In this document: positions 51,464 through 61,248 of the stretch, piece by piece
How positions within the stretch are numbered: the first letter of the stretch is position 1
Layout: every line of letters begins with the position of its first letter
Assembly (NCBI RefSeq): GCF_000410515.1
Contig: NC_021500.1
Span: forward strand, 4,216,001-4,280,000
Source of the DNA: Enterobacter sp. R4-368
Lineage (GTDB): Bacteria; Pseudomonadota; Gammaproteobacteria; Enterobacterales; Enterobacteriaceae
Length of the DNA: 64,000 nt
Direction: 5' to 3'
Made by a program: the position numbers and the translations under genes
The notes under the pieces: model-generated
What the model saw: the letters and a program-made list of their open reading frames with translations, nothing else
Database searches by the model: none
What the model was told of the DNA's origin: nothing

Positions 51464-51478
51464 CTAGTAACTTACTAG
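51464..51478. promoter_or_regulatory. Perfect palindrome CTAGTAA-C-TTACTAG upstream of the porin
   Basis: A 15-bp perfect dyad containing two CTAG tetramers, which are rare in enterobacteria. It lies 26 bp before the porin ATG and just after TAATAT (51451-51456), a possible -10, so it would sit at the transcription start. It could be an operator or a 5' mRNA hairpin. Confidence 0.5.
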
Positions 51479-51504
51479 TGGTGTCTATCCATCAAGGAAA
51501 AACC

Positions 51505-52650
51505 ATGAAAATAAAAACAACCGCCCTGGCGACAGCCATCGGCGCAGCAGTGGCATTGATGTCTTTTGCAACTCAGGCGGAAATTACTGTACTTAAGCAA
51601 GATCCGCAGGCCGGTAATCCATTAAGCCGCCTGAACTTCACCGTTGGTGGTTCTATTCGTCCGCAGTTCGATAACATGATGGGCGACGGTGATAAAGGCT
51701 CCTTCAAACGCAACGGCTATGACGGTGGCACCCGTTTCCGTTTTGCGACCGATTACTACCTGTTCGATGATATTAGCTGGGTTAACTACTACGAGCTGGG
51801 TGTGAACATTCCGGCACTGTTCGACTGGGATAACCACTATGCAGACGGCGCGCATAATACCACCCGCCGTATGCTCTACACCGGTCTGAAAAGTAAGACC
51901 TGGGGTACGATGACCTTCGGTCAGCAGAACAGCGTGTACTACGATGTGGTCGGTGCGAAAACCGATATCTGGGATTACGACATGAAAGCCCAGGCTTCCG
52001 GTAACGGTATTAACGGCGATTACGACGGTTCCTATCGTTCACGTAAGATGCTGAAATACAAAAACACCTTCGGTGATGCTGACATTTATGCATCTTACCT
52101 GTTCTCTGATAACGATCTGCTGCGTGGCAATGGCCTGCGTTACAAACGTAAAGGCGGCGGTTCTCTGGGCGTGGATTACCACATTGCCAAAGATCTGACA
52201 TGGGGTACGGCGTGGAACTACACCCAGGCCGATATGCGCAATGTCAACACCGGTGGCAGCGATACCTACAGCCAGAATATCTATGGCACCGCGCTGAGCT
52301 GGACGCCGGATAACTGGACCTTCTCCTTCGGTGGCGGCTGGTACGAAAACTATCTGACCACCGGTAAAAAAGATATTCATAACTACTTCGCGGGCGACGC
52401 GTGGGGTATTGAATACTTTGCCGGTTATAAAATCCCGGTCGGTCAGTACGCGCTTAAATACGTACAGCCGTACGTCATGGGTGACCGTCTGCAATACACC
52501 ACTGGTCGTGATTACCAGCGTATTGATAACGGCGTGGGTGTGACCTTCCAGCTGGATTACGGTTTCCGTGTCGATTACGAACACGTATTCACCAGCAGCA
52601 CCGACGACCTGGGCGACATGAACATCGTTCGTCTGCGTTACGACTTCTAA
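51505..52650 (+). CDS. Outer-membrane porin of the general Gram-negative porin type
   Basis: A 381-residue exported beta-barrel. The signal peptide (1-25) ends ATQA before EITVLKQD; the chain alternates hydrophobic and polar residues with many Tyr, Trp and Gly and ends in RLRYDF, the terminal Phe recognised by the BAM complex. The ATG at 51505 follows AAGGAAA. It is not one of the classical OmpC/F/PhoE porins, and I cannot name it. It is followed by a terminator and then by a MetQNI-like importer, so it may provide outer-membrane entry for the same nutrient. Confidence 0.8.
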   Translation: MKIKTTALATAIGAAVALMSFATQAEITVLKQDPQAGNPLSRLNFTVGGSIRPQFDNMMGDGDKGSFKRNGYDGGTRFRFATDYYLFDDISWVNYYELGVNIPALFDWDNHYADGAHNTTRRMLYTGLKSKTWGTMTFGQQNSVYYDVVGAKTDIWDYDMKAQASGNGINGDYDGSYRSRKMLKYKNTFGDADIYASYLFSDNDLLRGNGLRYKRKGGGSLGVDYHIAKDLTWGTAWNYTQADMRNVNTGGSDTYSQNIYGTALSWTPDNWTFSFGGGWYENYLTTGKKDIHNYFAGDAWGIEYFAGYKIPVGQYALKYVQPYVMGDRLQYTTGRDYQRIDNGVGVTFQLDYGFRVDYEHVFTSSTDDLGDMNIVRLRYDF

Positions 52651-52663
52651 GAGGTCTGCATCA

Positions 52664-52693
52664 GCCGGGTTTAACGCTTCGTTTAAATCCGGC
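52664..52693 (+). terminator. Porin terminator hairpin
   Basis: GCCGGGTTTAA-N8-TTAAATCCGGC, an 11-bp stem with one G-T wobble, 14 bp after the porin stop. The strong stem lacks a long T run. Confidence 0.65.
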
Positions 52694-52709
52694 AATGCTT
52701 AGCAACAAA

Positions 52710-52763
52710 AAGCATAACGGAAGGCCAGAAAACCCACCTTGGGCAGGGCTTTTCGTTATGCTT
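52710..52763. repeat. Inverted repeat AAGCATAACG ... CGTTATGCTT
   Basis: A perfect 10-bp outer stem separated by 34 bp whose interior can pair further (CCCaccttGGG and CC...GG). It follows the porin terminator and could be a second terminator or an attenuator-like structure for the importer operon. Confidence 0.5.
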
Positions 52764-52952
52764 CATCGCCTTACCCCGCAAAGATCTCCCCGCCATTCAG
52801 TGACATAGTTCACAGCATGTTGAATTTATTTCAATTACCGCTGCGCTGTGTTTATGCCATCTTATTCAGCAGCCTTATCAATCAGGTGAAAATGGAACGC
52901 GCCGCACTGTACGTCGCGTCAACACAGCAGCTCAACTCGTTAGGGAGAATTT

Positions 52953-53789
52953 ATGGGACGTCGTCTCAGCTTGCGCGCGACCTTCGGCGCATTACTTCTG
53001 GCCTGCGGCTTACCGTTTGCTCACGCCAGCAGCGATCCGCACACCATCGTTTTCGGCGTCGCACCTGGACCATACGGCGATATGGTGAAACAGGCTATTG
53101 CGCCGTCGTTAAAAGAGAAAGGCTATAAAGTGGTGGTGCGTGAATTTAGCGATTACGTACAGCCGAATATGGCGCTGGCGAACGGCAGTATTGATGCCAA
53201 CCTGTTCCAGCACAGCCTCTATTTTGACAAATTCACGGCCGATAAAGGCCTGAAATTAACCAAGCTGATTACCGTGCCGACGGCGGGTATGGGCTTTTAT
53301 TCACGCAAAATCAAAAGTCTGGATGAGTTGAAAAAGGGCGACATTGTGACGCTCTCCAATGACCCGACCAACCTGGCGCGCGGGCTGCGTTTCCTGCAAT
53401 CGCTCGACCTTATCACTATCAAAGATAACATCGACCCGACTAAAGCCTCCGAGCGCGATATTGCCAGCAACCCGAAAGGGCTGGTGTTTAAACCGCTGGA
53501 AGCGGCGCAACTGCCGCGCACGCTGGACGGTGTGACCGCGTCGCTGGTGAATGGCAACTTTGCCATTGCCGCCGGGCTGAAACTCTCCTCTGCGCTCAAA
53601 CAAGAGCACCTTGATGAGAACCTGAAAAACATCATTGCGGTGCGCACGGAAGACGCCGACAAACCGTTCGCGAAGGATATTGTCGGGGTGGTTAAATCGC
53701 CGGCTTACCGTGCAGTAATTGACGATCCGAACAATGTTTATGGTGCGTTCCAGAAACCAGACTGGATGCAGAGCGCGGATAAAAAGTAA
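52953..53789 (+). CDS. sfbA: MetQ/NlpA-family substrate-binding protein (SfbA-like)
   Basis: A 278-residue exported binding protein. The N-terminus (MGRRLSLRATFGALLLACG) contains a lipobox-like LLAC at C18, but AHA before SSD could also be a type I cleavage site, so lipidation is uncertain. The NlpA pattern is clear (ANGSIDANLFQHSLYFDKF, VTLSNDPTNLARGLRFLQ, ASLVNGNFAIAAGL). The ATG follows TTAGGGAG. Order and location before mnmH recall Salmonella sfbABC, where an iron role was proposed; by family the ligand is more likely methionine-like. Confidence 0.82.
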   Translation: MGRRLSLRATFGALLLACGLPFAHASSDPHTIVFGVAPGPYGDMVKQAIAPSLKEKGYKVVVREFSDYVQPNMALANGSIDANLFQHSLYFDKFTADKGLKLTKLITVPTAGMGFYSRKIKSLDELKKGDIVTLSNDPTNLARGLRFLQSLDLITIKDNIDPTKASERDIASNPKGLVFKPLEAAQLPRTLDGVTASLVNGNFAIAAGLKLSSALKQEHLDENLKNIIAVRTEDADKPFAKDIVGVVKSPAYRAVIDDPNNVYGAFQKPDWMQSADKK

Positions 53790-53846
53790 CACTCCGGCTG
53801 ATTTGACGGGCAGGCTGCGGCCTGCCTTTTGTCGTTTGAGGTTTGC

Positions 53847-54869
53847 ATGATTGAAATCGAAAAAGTATGCGTGGATTTCCCCGCAGCGCGCGGCAGTACG
53901 AGCGCGACCCGGGCGGTAGAGGATGTCACGCTGCGTATTGCGCCGGGGGAGATCTTCGGCATTGTGGGCACCAGCGGCGCGGGCAAAAGTACGCTGCTGC
54001 GCACGCTGAATGCGCTGCAGCGCCCAAGCCAGGGCAGCGTCAAAATCAATGGTGTTGCTATTTCGGCGCTGGAAGGCATCACATTACGCAAAGCGCGTCA
54101 ACGCATAGGCATGATATTCCAGCACTTCAACCTGATGCATACCCGCACCGTGGCGCAAAACGTGGCTTTCAGCCTGAAAGCGGCGGGATGGGAACGCAGT
54201 AAAATCGCCCCGCGCGTGGCGGAGATCCTGCAACTGGTAGGCTTAAGCGATAAAGCCACTCGCTACCCGGTGCAACTCAGTGGCGGGCAGAAGCAGCGGG
54301 TCGGTATTGCGCGCGCCATCGCTAATCACCCGGATGTATTGCTGTGTGATGAGCCAACCTCGGCGCTGGATCTGGAAACCTCCGCTACCATTCTGACCCT
54401 GCTCAAGCAGATCAATGAACAACTGGGGATCACCATTGTGCTGATCACCCACGAGATGAACGTGATCAAATCGATCTGCGATCGGGTGGCGGTGATGTCT
54501 GGCGGCAAAGTGGTGGAGGAGGGCGACGTGTTTGATATTTTTGCCCATCCGCAGCACCCCTTCACCCGCCAACTGGTGTCGCACACGCTGAATTTGACCT
54601 TGCCGGAGCGTTTGCAACAGCATCTGCCAGGGCAATTATTGAAGATCCTGTTTATTGGTGACTCCGCTGAGCAGCCGGTGCTCTCTGACGCGGCGGTAAA
54701 ATTTGGCGTCGCGGTTAATATTCTGCACGGCAAAATTGAGTATATCGGCGAGCGGGCGCTGGGCATTCTGGTGGTGCAACTGACGTCGGTGGAAAACCCG
54801 GCAGCAGTAAGTGACGCCGTGGACTATATTCGCAACCGTACCGCGCAGGTGGAGGTGATCCGTGGATGA
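53847..54869 (+). CDS. sfbB: MetN-like ABC transporter ATPase with NIL domain (SfbB-like)
   Basis: A 340-residue ATPase with GTSGAGKST (about 40-48), [27 protein letters not shown], and an intact C-terminal NIL/ACT-like domain (about 262-340, LKILFIGDSAEQPVLSDAA). In E. coli MetN this domain binds methionine and inhibits uptake. The ATG at 53847 follows GAGG; an upstream TTG is disregarded. It is coupled to the permease gene by an 8-nt overlap. Confidence 0.88.
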   Translation: MIEIEKVCVDFPAARGSTSATRAVEDVTLRIAPGEIFGIVGTSGAGKSTLLRTLNALQRPSQGSVKINGVAISALEGITLRKARQRIGMIFQHFNLMHTRTVAQNVAFSLKAAGWERSKIAPRVAEILQLVGLSDKATRYPVQLSGGQKQRVGIARAIANHPDVLLCDEPTSALDLETSATILTLLKQINEQLGITIVLITHEMNVIKSICDRVAVMSGGKVVEEGDVFDIFAHPQHPFTRQLVSHTLNLTLPERLQQHLPGQLLKILFIGDSAEQPVLSDAAVKFGVAVNILHGKIEYIGERALGILVVQLTSVENPAAVSDAVDYIRNRTAQVEVIRG

Positions 54870-55521
54870 TTTAATGGCCGATCTGAGCCTCGCCTTTGGC
54901 GAAACCTTCCAGATGTTAAGCATCTCGACGGTGCTGGCGATTGTCGGCGGTTTGCCGCTCGGTTTCCTGATTTTCGTTACCGACAGGCACCTGTTCTGGC
55001 AAAACCGCGCGGTCTATCTGGTGAGCACGGTGCTGGTGAATATTATCCGCTCGGTGCCGTTCGTGATCCTGCTGGTGCTGCTGTTGCCGGTGACGCAGTT
55101 TTTGCTCGGCAACACTATTGGACCGATTGCCGCGTCGGTGCCGCTCTCTGTGGCGGCGATTGCCTTTTATGCGCGGCTGGTCGATAGCGCCCTGCGTGAG
55201 GTGGATAAAGGCATTATTGAAGCGGCGGAAGCCTTTGGTGCCAGCCCGCTGCGCATTATCTGTACCGTGCTGCTGCCGGAAGCCAGCGCGGGTCTACTGC
55301 GTGGCCTGACCATTACGCTCGTCAGCCTGATTGGGTATTCCGCGATGGCCGGGATTGTCGGCGGTGGTGGTGTGGGCGATCTGGCGATCCGCTACGGCTA
55401 TTACCGTTATGAAACCCAGGTGATGATCGTAACGGTTATCGCGCTGATTATTCTGGTGCAGATAGTCCAGGTGCTGGGAGACTGGCTGGCGAAACGCGCC
55501 GATAAACGCGATCGTCATTAA
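54862..55521 (+). CDS. sfbC: MetI-like ABC transporter permease (SfbC-like)
   Basis: A 219-residue permease with about five membrane segments and the coupling loop [15 protein letters not shown] (about 134-148). The start is GTG at 54862, because GGAGGTGAT lies six bases before it; the ATG four codons later has no ribosome site at the right distance. It completes a binding protein-ATPase-permease operon and converges with mnmH, the two stops overlapping by 4 nt. Confidence 0.87.
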   Translation: MDDLMADLSLAFGETFQMLSISTVLAIVGGLPLGFLIFVTDRHLFWQNRAVYLVSTVLVNIIRSVPFVILLVLLLPVTQFLLGNTIGPIAASVPLSVAAIAFYARLVDSALREVDKGIIEAAEAFGASPLRIICTVLLPEASAGLLRGLTITLVSLIGYSAMAGIVGGGGVGDLAIRYGYYRYETQVMIVTVIALIILVQIVQVLGDWLAKRADKRDRH

Positions 55522-56598
55522 GCCGTGTGTGCCGCCAGCCAGGCCGCTACTTCAGCAAAAGTGCCGCGAAAGCGAATAGCTTTCGCGCGCTTCTCAAGCT
55601 GGTAGCGGTACATCGGATCGTAGTACTCCTCCAGCAACGGCACGAGCCACGCGAAGTGTTCCTCGGTACTGCCGCTACGCTGCTGCTGGCTCAGCGCGTT
55701 CTCCAGATGTTGCGTCAATTCCGCGTAGCGCTGTAATCCCAGGCGGCGGCGAATGGCAAAAAGCCCGTGACGCAGATATTCGGCATACTGACGCCAGCCC
55801 TCTTCCTCACCGTCGCGGGTGATAAACGCCGCGTGCATCTCTACGAAATAGTCGACGCGTAAACGCTCCAGGCGTTGTGCAAAGGGATCTTCCACTACCA
55901 CCAGCGGCGATTGCGCCATTCTCTCGCGCACCACGGCTGGCAGATGGTTCGCCCCAATCGCGGCGTTTTCGTCTTCCAGCAGCCAGAACGCGGGCGTCAC
56001 TTTCAGTAGCGCCGCTGCCAGCTGGTTTTCGAAACTGGCCTGCGAGCGCTGCGGTTGCAGCGTCCGGCCAAACGAGGAACCGCGATGCCGGGCGAGCCCT
56101 TCAAGGTCGATGCCGTTACGCTGCGAACGCACCAGCAACGTTTTGCCGCTTCCCGTGCAGCCACCCACCAGCAGCGCCGGGCGTTGCATGCATTGCTGCG
56201 TTGCTTCGATGGCGGCCTGGCGCAGCGCTTTATAACCGCCGACCACCAGCGGATAGTCCACCTGGCATTCTCGCAGCCATTGCTGAACGATATGCGAACG
56301 CTGACCACCGCGGGCGCAACAAAGATAACCCTGCGGATATTGCGCGCAGGCTTGCCGCCATGCTTCGATGCGTTGTTTACGGGCTTTCGCCATTGACCAG
56401 TTGATGCCCCAGACGAAGCGCGGCTTCCGCGCCTTCGCGTTTATAGCAAGTGCCTACCGCCGCGCGTTCATGGTCGTTCATTAAGGGTAGATTGATAGCC
56501 GCAGGCATGGCACCTTTGGCGAACTCAACCGGTGCACGAACATCAATAAGAGGCGTTTCATCCCGCAGGAGGGCGAGATAATCCGTGGTGTCGTTCAT
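55518..56598 (-). pseudogene. mnmH: tRNA 2-selenouridine synthase, broken by a +1 frameshift
   Basis: The two halves of MnmH (SelU/YbbB) lie in different frames. The first frame (ATG 56598, ribosome site AAGGAAG) encodes the rhodanese domain with the catalytic GTCYK cysteine and stops at 56377 after [10 protein letters not shown]. The second (from about 56393 down to 55518) encodes the P-loop domain with GGCTGSGKT. Dropping one A from the AAA at 56385-56387 restores [11 protein letters not shown], which aligns with E. coli, giving about 359 residues. The intact enzyme converts 2-thiouridine to 2-selenouridine at tRNA position 34. A recent mutation, a sequencing error or, less likely, recoding could explain it. 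Confidence 0.85.
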
Positions 56599-56613
56599 TG
56601 GGCTTCCTTCTGC

Positions 56614-56640
56614 AAAACGCTGGTGGTAATCCCACCAGCG
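56614..56640 (-). terminator. Terminator of purEK
   Basis: On the minus strand CGCTGGTGG-N5-CCACCAGCG then TTTT, between the purK stop and the mnmH ribosome site. It ends purEK and separates it from mnmH. Confidence 0.8.
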
Positions 56641-56688
56641 TGCAGATTTTACGCCCCGAACAAGGGAGATCAATTCCCCGGCGGGAGA

Positions 56689-57756
56689 TTACTGCAGTTT
56701 TGACTGTGCCCAGGCAATGCCGCTTGCGTACTCGGGCGGCAGGAGTGGCACCAGCGCTTCCAGCGTGGCACTCAGACGCGCCATGTCATCATCGTTCAGG
56801 TTCAAATGACCCACTTTGCGCCCCGGACGCACCTCTTTGTCGTACCAGTGCAAATGCACCAGCGGCAGTTTCAACCAGTCGTAATTCAGATCGCTGCCTA
56901 TCAGGTTGATCATCACCGACGGGCTGTTGACCACCGGCGGCGGTAACGGCAGATCCACCACCGCGCGCAGATGCAGTTCAAACTGGCTGATAGAAGCACC
57001 GTTCTGCGTCCAGTGGCCGCTGTTGTGCACGCGCGGCGCCAGCTCGTTAATCAGCAACCCACCCGGTGTGACAAAGCACTCCATCGCCATCACGCCGACG
57101 TAGTTCAGCTCATGCATGATGGCAGAAAGCATGTTTTCCGCCTGCTGTTGCTGAGCGGCGTTAGCCTGCGGGAAAACCACGCTGGTACGCAAAATGCCAT
57201 CCTGATGCAGGTTATGCGTCAACGGGTAGAAAACGGTACTGCCATCACGCGCACGCGCGCCGACCAGCGATACTTCACCGGAAAAATTGATGCCCTGTTC
57301 GACAATGCACTCACCGTAGCAGTCGTCCGGCAACTGATCCGTTTCGCCTGTGCGTAAACGCCACTGCCCACGACCGTCATAGCCCCCCACGCGGCGCTTA
57401 ACAATCGCCAGCTCGCCCAGGCGGGAAAACACGGCGGGCCATTCGCTTTTATTCGCCAGCAGCTGCCACGGTGCCGTAGCCAGTTCGAGTTTGTCGAATA
57501 ACTGTTTTTGCGTCAGGCGATCGGCAATGATCGGGAACACATCACGGTTAACAAACGCCGGATGGCGCGCCAGCTCGCGCGTTAACGCTGTTTCCGGCCA
57601 ACGCTCAATTTCGGCGGTGATAACACTCTGTTGAAACGGCACCGCTTCCGGCGCGTCATCCAGCCCAACCGGCCAGACCGCGATGCTGAGCGGTTCACCG
57701 GCCTGGCGCAACATCCGGCCAAGCTGGCCGTTGCCTAATACGCAAACCTGTTTCAT
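56689..57756 (-). CDS. purK: 5-(carboxyamino)imidazole ribonucleotide synthase
   Basis: A 355-residue ATP-grasp enzyme that makes N5-CAIR from AIR, bicarbonate and ATP in purine synthesis. It begins [16 protein letters not shown], a Rossmann-like nucleotide start, and has ATP-grasp motifs [13 protein letters not shown] and [14 protein letters not shown]. It overlaps purE by 4 nt and shares its PurR control. Confidence 0.97.
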   Translation of the reverse strand: MKQVCVLGNGQLGRMLRQAGEPLSIAVWPVGLDDAPEAVPFQQSVITAEIERWPETALTRELARHPAFVNRDVFPIIADRLTQKQLFDKLELATAPWQLLANKSEWPAVFSRLGELAIVKRRVGGYDGRGQWRLRTGETDQLPDDCYGECIVEQGINFSGEVSLVGARARDGSTVFYPLTHNLHQDGILRTSVVFPQANAAQQQQAENMLSAIMHELNYVGVMAMECFVTPGGLLINELAPRVHNSGHWTQNGASISQFELHLRAVVDLPLPPPVVNSPSVMINLIGSDLNYDWLKLPLVHLHWYDKEVRPGRKVGHLNLNDDDMARLSATLEALVPLLPPEYASGIAWAQSKLQ

Positions 57757-58262
57757 GCCGCGCCTCTCGGATCCGGATTATCCAGCACCTCATCGGTCTG
57801 AGATTTGCGCCAGTCCGCCAGACGCTGGTGCAGTTGCGCGTCATGCTGCGCCAGGATCTGTGCGGCCAGCAGCGCGGCGTTGGCCGCACCGGCTTTGCCA
57901 ATTGCCAGCGTTCCCACCGGAATGCCGCGCGGCATCTGCACAATAGAGTAAAGGCTGTCCACACCGCTTAACGCCGCGCTTTGTACCGGCACACCCAGTA
58001 CCGGCACCAGTGTTTTCGCCGCGATCATGCCCGGCAGATGCGCCGCGCCGCCGGCACCGGCAATAATCACCTGGTAACCGTTTTGTTCCGCACTTTCGGC
58101 GAAGCTAAACAGTTTATCCGGGGTGCGGTGTGCGGAGACGATTTCAACATGGTGCGGAACGTTCAGGGTATCGAGGATTTCTGCGGCGAATTGCATGGTG
58201 GCCCAGTCGCTTTTCGAGCCCATAACAATGGCGATGCGCGCCGGTTGGTTGCTTGAAGACAT
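57753..58262 (-). CDS. purE: N5-CAIR mutase
   Basis: A 169-residue enzyme converting N5-CAIR to CAIR. Conserved motifs are [11 protein letters not shown] near the start, SAHRTPDK (about 43-50) with the catalytic His, and [11 protein letters not shown]. The ATG at 58262 gives the family length; three extra upstream codons are ignored. First gene of purEK; a PurR box lies 73-88 bp upstream. Confidence 0.97.
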   Translation of the reverse strand: MSSSNQPARIAIVMGSKSDWATMQFAAEILDTLNVPHHVEIVSAHRTPDKLFSFAESAEQNGYQVIIAGAGGAAHLPGMIAAKTLVPVLGVPVQSAALSGVDSLYSIVQMPRGIPVGTLAIGKAGAANAALLAAQILAQHDAQLHQRLADWRKSQTDEVLDNPDPRGAA

Positions 58263-58334
58263 ACGTCTCAAAACTCCTGTGGGTGTGCTTCAGACTACAT
58301 AAGAGGGCACAGAGAATAGCATGTAAAACGGGCA

Positions 58335-58350
58335 AGGAAAACGGTTGCGT
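58335..58350 (-). promoter_or_regulatory. PurR box of purEK
   Basis: On the minus strand ACGCAACCGTTTTCCT matches the PurR consensus ACGCAAACGTTTTCNT with one change, and is the same as the E. coli purE box as I recall it. It would repress purEK when purines are plentiful. Confidence 0.92.
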
Positions 58351-58390
58351 AGCGATGTTTCGCGCGTTTGACGCGTAATCACAAGCGTAT

Positions 58391-59113
58391 TCAGAAAGGG
58401 AAATGAATCAGTTCGACATCGCTTTCGCTGACGCGCACCATCGAACCTTCGCTGTGCCATGCGCCCAAAACGGCACGGAAAGCGGGCGCGTTATTTGCGG
58501 TGAGTTCATGCACTGCTGGGCGATGGGTATGACCGTGGATCAACCACTGCACCTGGTGTTTTTCCATGGCTTCCACCACGGCGTGCTGGTTTACATCCAT
58601 AATCGAAAGCGACTTGCTGCTGTTGGCGGCTTTACTGCCGGCGCGCATTTTCGCGGCGATACGTCGGCGAATAAACAGCGGCAGGGTGAGGAACAGCTTT
58701 TGCAGCCAGGGCTGGTGCACTTTGGCGCGAAAGGCCTGATAACCGGCATCATCGGTGCAGAGCGTATCGCCATGCATAATCAGCACGCTACGGCCATACA
58801 AATTGAGCACCTGTTCCTGAGGTAACAACTGCATACCGCAGGCTTGCGCGAAGCGTTGACCAAGCAGGAAATCACGGTTGCCGTGAATGAAATAGCAGGG
58901 GACACCGCTATCGACAACGGCTTTGATCGCCTGGGCTATTTGCTGATGTAGCGGGTTCGGATCGTCGTCGCCGATCCACGCTTCAAACAAATCGCCCAAA
59001 ATGTAGAGCGCATCGGCTTCACGCGCTGTACCGGCCAGAAAACGCAGAAAACCGGCGGTGATCGCCGGTTCTTCTGTTTGCAGATGCAAATCTGCGATAA
59101 AGAGTGTCGCCAC
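58391..59113 (-). CDS. lpxH: UDP-2,3-diacylglucosamine diphosphatase LpxH
   Basis: A 240-residue calcineurin-like phosphoesterase of lipid A synthesis that cleaves UDP-2,3-diacylglucosamine to lipid X. Metal motifs are IADLHL (D8, H10), [16 protein letters not shown], and HGHTHRP. The start is taken as GTG 59113, as in E. coli; TTG 59116 directly after the ppiB stop is the only alternative nearby. It lies 3 nt downstream of ppiB in one transcript. Confidence 0.96.
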   Translation of the reverse strand: MATLFIADLHLQTEEPAITAGFLRFLAGTAREADALYILGDLFEAWIGDDDPNPLHQQIAQAIKAVVDSGVPCYFIHGNRDFLLGQRFAQACGMQLLPQEQVLNLYGRSVLIMHGDTLCTDDAGYQAFRAKVHQPWLQKLFLTLPLFIRRRIAAKMRAGSKAANSSKSLSIMDVNQHAVVEAMEKHQVQWLIHGHTHRPAVHELTANNAPAFRAVLGAWHSEGSMVRVSESDVELIHFPF

Positions 59114-59116
59114 CAA

Positions 59117-59611
59117 TTACTCGCTGACGTCCACGCTTTCAATCACCACATCTTCTTTCGGCACGTCCTGGTGCATGCCGCTGCGGCCGGTGGAAACGCC
59201 TTTGATCTTGTCAACAACGTCCATGCCTTCAACTACTTCGGCAAACACGCAGTAGCCCCAGCCCTGCATGCTTTCGCCGCTGAAGTTCAGGAAGTCGTTA
59301 TCAGCCACGTTGATGAAGAACTGTGCGGTAGCGGAGTGCGGAGCCTGAGTACGCGCCATTGCCAGCGTACCACGGGTGTTTTTCAGACCGTTGTTGGCTT
59401 CGTTTTTGATTGGGTCTTTGGTGACTTTCTGGTTCATGCCCGGTTCGAAACCGCCGCCCTGAATCATAAAGCCATTGATAACACGGTGGAAAATCGTGTT
59501 GTTGTAGAAACCTTCACGGCAGTAGTCCAGGAAGTTTTTAACTGTTTCAGGCGCTTTGTCATCAAAGGTTTTGATTACGATGTCGCCGTGATTAGTGTGG
59601 AAAGTAACCAT
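59117..59611 (-). CDS. ppiB: Peptidyl-prolyl cis-trans isomerase B (cytoplasmic cyclophilin)
   Basis: A 164-residue cyclophilin with the catalytic [13 protein letters not shown] segment and FFIN, and no signal peptide, unlike PpiA. It accelerates proline isomerisation in the cytoplasm. It is divergent from cysS across a 173-bp gap and coupled closely to lpxH. Confidence 0.97.
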   Translation of the reverse strand: MVTFHTNHGDIVIKTFDDKAPETVKNFLDYCREGFYNNTIFHRVINGFMIQGGGFEPGMNQKVTKDPIKNEANNGLKNTRGTLAMARTQAPHSATAQFFINVADNDFLNFSGESMQGWGYCVFAEVVEGMDVVDKIKGVSTGRSGMHQDVPKEDVVIESVDVSE

Positions 59612-59784
59612 TATTGCATCCTGTTCTGATAGTGTAGTGCGTAGACCCGCCAGTGGGTCAGAGATAGTCGCTTGTTATAGCATAACCGCGAGGCTGGATC
59701 ACCTTGCAAAGTGTGCTGCTTCGGGTTTGAATTACGGGTAATATATGCGGTTTTCGTTCCACACACGTCCACATGGAATCTTCG

Positions 59785-61185
59785 ATGTTAAAAATCTTTA
59801 ATACACTGACGCGCCAAAAAGAGGAATTCAAACCTATCCATGCCGGGGAAGTCGGCATGTACGTGTGTGGTATTACCGTTTACGATCTCTGTCATATCGG
59901 TCACGGCCGTACCTTTGTCGCTTTTGACGTGGTATCCCGCTATTTGCGTTTTCTCGGCTATAAGCTGAAATATGTCCGCAATATTACCGATATTGACGAC
60001 AAAATCATTAAGCGCGCTAATGAGAATGGCGAAAGTTTTGTCGCGCTGGTCGACCGGATGATCGTTGAGATGCATAAGGATTTTGACGCGCTCAATATCC
60101 TGCGCCCGGATAGCGAACCGCGCGCAACGCACCATATTGCAGAAATTATTGAAATTACACAGCGCCTGCTGGATCGCGAACATGCGTACGTGGCTGAAAA
60201 CGGCGATGTGATGTTCTCGGTGCCGACGGATCCGACTTATGGTCAGCTTTCGCGTCAGGATCTGGATCAGTTGCAGGCGGGGGCACGCGTCGAAGTCGCG
60301 GAAGTAAAACGCAACCCGATGGACTTCGTGCTGTGGAAAATGTCCAAGCCTGGCGAGCCGAGCTGGCCATCGCCGTGGGGCGAAGGGCGTCCCGGCTGGC
60401 ACATTGAGTGTTCGGCGATGAACTGCAAACAGCTGGGTTCGCATTTCGATATCCACGGTGGCGGTTCCGATCTGATGTTCCCGCACCACGAAAACGAAAT
60501 CGCCCAGTCAACCTGTGCGCATGACGGCGAGTACGTAAATTACTGGATGCACTCCGGCATGGTGATGGTTGATCGCGAGAAGATGTCAAAATCGCTCGGC
60601 AACTTCTTTACCGTGCGTGACGTGCTGAAGTATTACGACGCGGAAACCGTGCGCTACTTCCTGATGTCCGGTCACTATCGCAGCCAGTTGAACTACAGCG
60701 AAGAGAACCTGAAACAGGCGCGTTCTGCGCTGGAGCGTCTGTACAACGCGCTGCGTGGTACGGATAGCAATAACGCCGAACATCGTTATTTTGAGAACGG
60801 TGAATTGTTCCAGAAACGCTTCTGCGACGCCATGGATGACGACTTCAACACCCCGGAAGCCTATTCTGTGCTGTTTGACCTCGCGCGCGAAGTGAATACG
60901 CTGAAGCATGACGGGGATGCGCTGGGCGCAAATGCGGCGGCGAAAAAGCTGCGTGAACTGGCGGGCGTTTTGGGTCTGCTGGAGCAGGATCCGGATCTCT
61001 TCCTGCAAAGCGGCGCGCAGGCGGATGACAGCGAAGTGGCTGAGATCGAAAAGCTTATCCAGCAGCGCCTCGATGCGCGTAAAGCGAAAGACTGGGCGGC
61101 AGCCGATGCCGCGCGTGACCGTCTGAACGAGATGGGTATCGTGCTGGAAGATGGCCCGCAGGGCACGACCTGGCGTCGTAAGTAA
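59785..61185 (+). CDS. cysS: Cysteinyl-tRNA synthetase
   Basis: A 466-residue class I synthetase. It has the HIGH motif as CHIGHGRTF, zinc ligands including C28 (YVCGITVYD) and later GWHIECSAM and HHENE, and KMSKS in EKMSKSLGN. It charges tRNA(Cys). The start at MLKIFNTLT (59785) matches the family; four upstream codons are rejected although no clear ribosome site precedes either. About five residues longer than E. coli, through small insertions after residue 320. Confidence 0.97.
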   Translation: MLKIFNTLTRQKEEFKPIHAGEVGMYVCGITVYDLCHIGHGRTFVAFDVVSRYLRFLGYKLKYVRNITDIDDKIIKRANENGESFVALVDRMIVEMHKDFDALNILRPDSEPRATHHIAEIIEITQRLLDREHAYVAENGDVMFSVPTDPTYGQLSRQDLDQLQAGARVEVAEVKRNPMDFVLWKMSKPGEPSWPSPWGEGRPGWHIECSAMNCKQLGSHFDIHGGGSDLMFPHHENEIAQSTCAHDGEYVNYWMHSGMVMVDREKMSKSLGNFFTVRDVLKYYDAETVRYFLMSGHYRSQLNYSEENLKQARSALERLYNALRGTDSNNAEHRYFENGELFQKRFCDAMDDDFNTPEAYSVLFDLAREVNTLKHDGDALGANAAAKKLRELAGVLGLLEQDPDLFLQSGAQADDSEVAEIEKLIQQRLDARKAKDWAAADAARDRLNEMGIVLEDGPQGTTWRRK

Positions 61186-61186
61186 G

Positions 61187-61213
61187 AAAAAAAGCGGCTT
61201 CGGCCGCTTTTTT
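61187..61213 (+). terminator. Rho-independent terminator of cysS
   Basis: A-rich left side, AAGCGGC-ttcg-GCCGCTT stem with a stable UUCG loop, then a run of six T. It starts right after the cysS stop and can also serve ybcI from the other side. Confidence 0.93.
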
Positions 61214-61248
61214 GTTGTCTCTTCAAAACCACTGGCGGTGGTTGATAT

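Larger units (their letters stand above)
52651..52952. other. Intergenic region between the porin and the sfbA-like gene
   Basis: About 300 bp that hold the porin terminator, a second long inverted repeat (52710-52763) and the presumed promoter of the downstream importer. An open frame through this region (ATG at 52817) overlaps the sfbA-like gene and is not considered real. Confidence 0.55.

Noticed and set aside
52739..53128. 129-residue open frame before and across the start of the sfbA-like gene
   Set aside because: The part from ATG 52817 looks mildly hydrophobic, but the frame overlaps 176 bp of a gene with clear signal peptide, ribosome site and family match.
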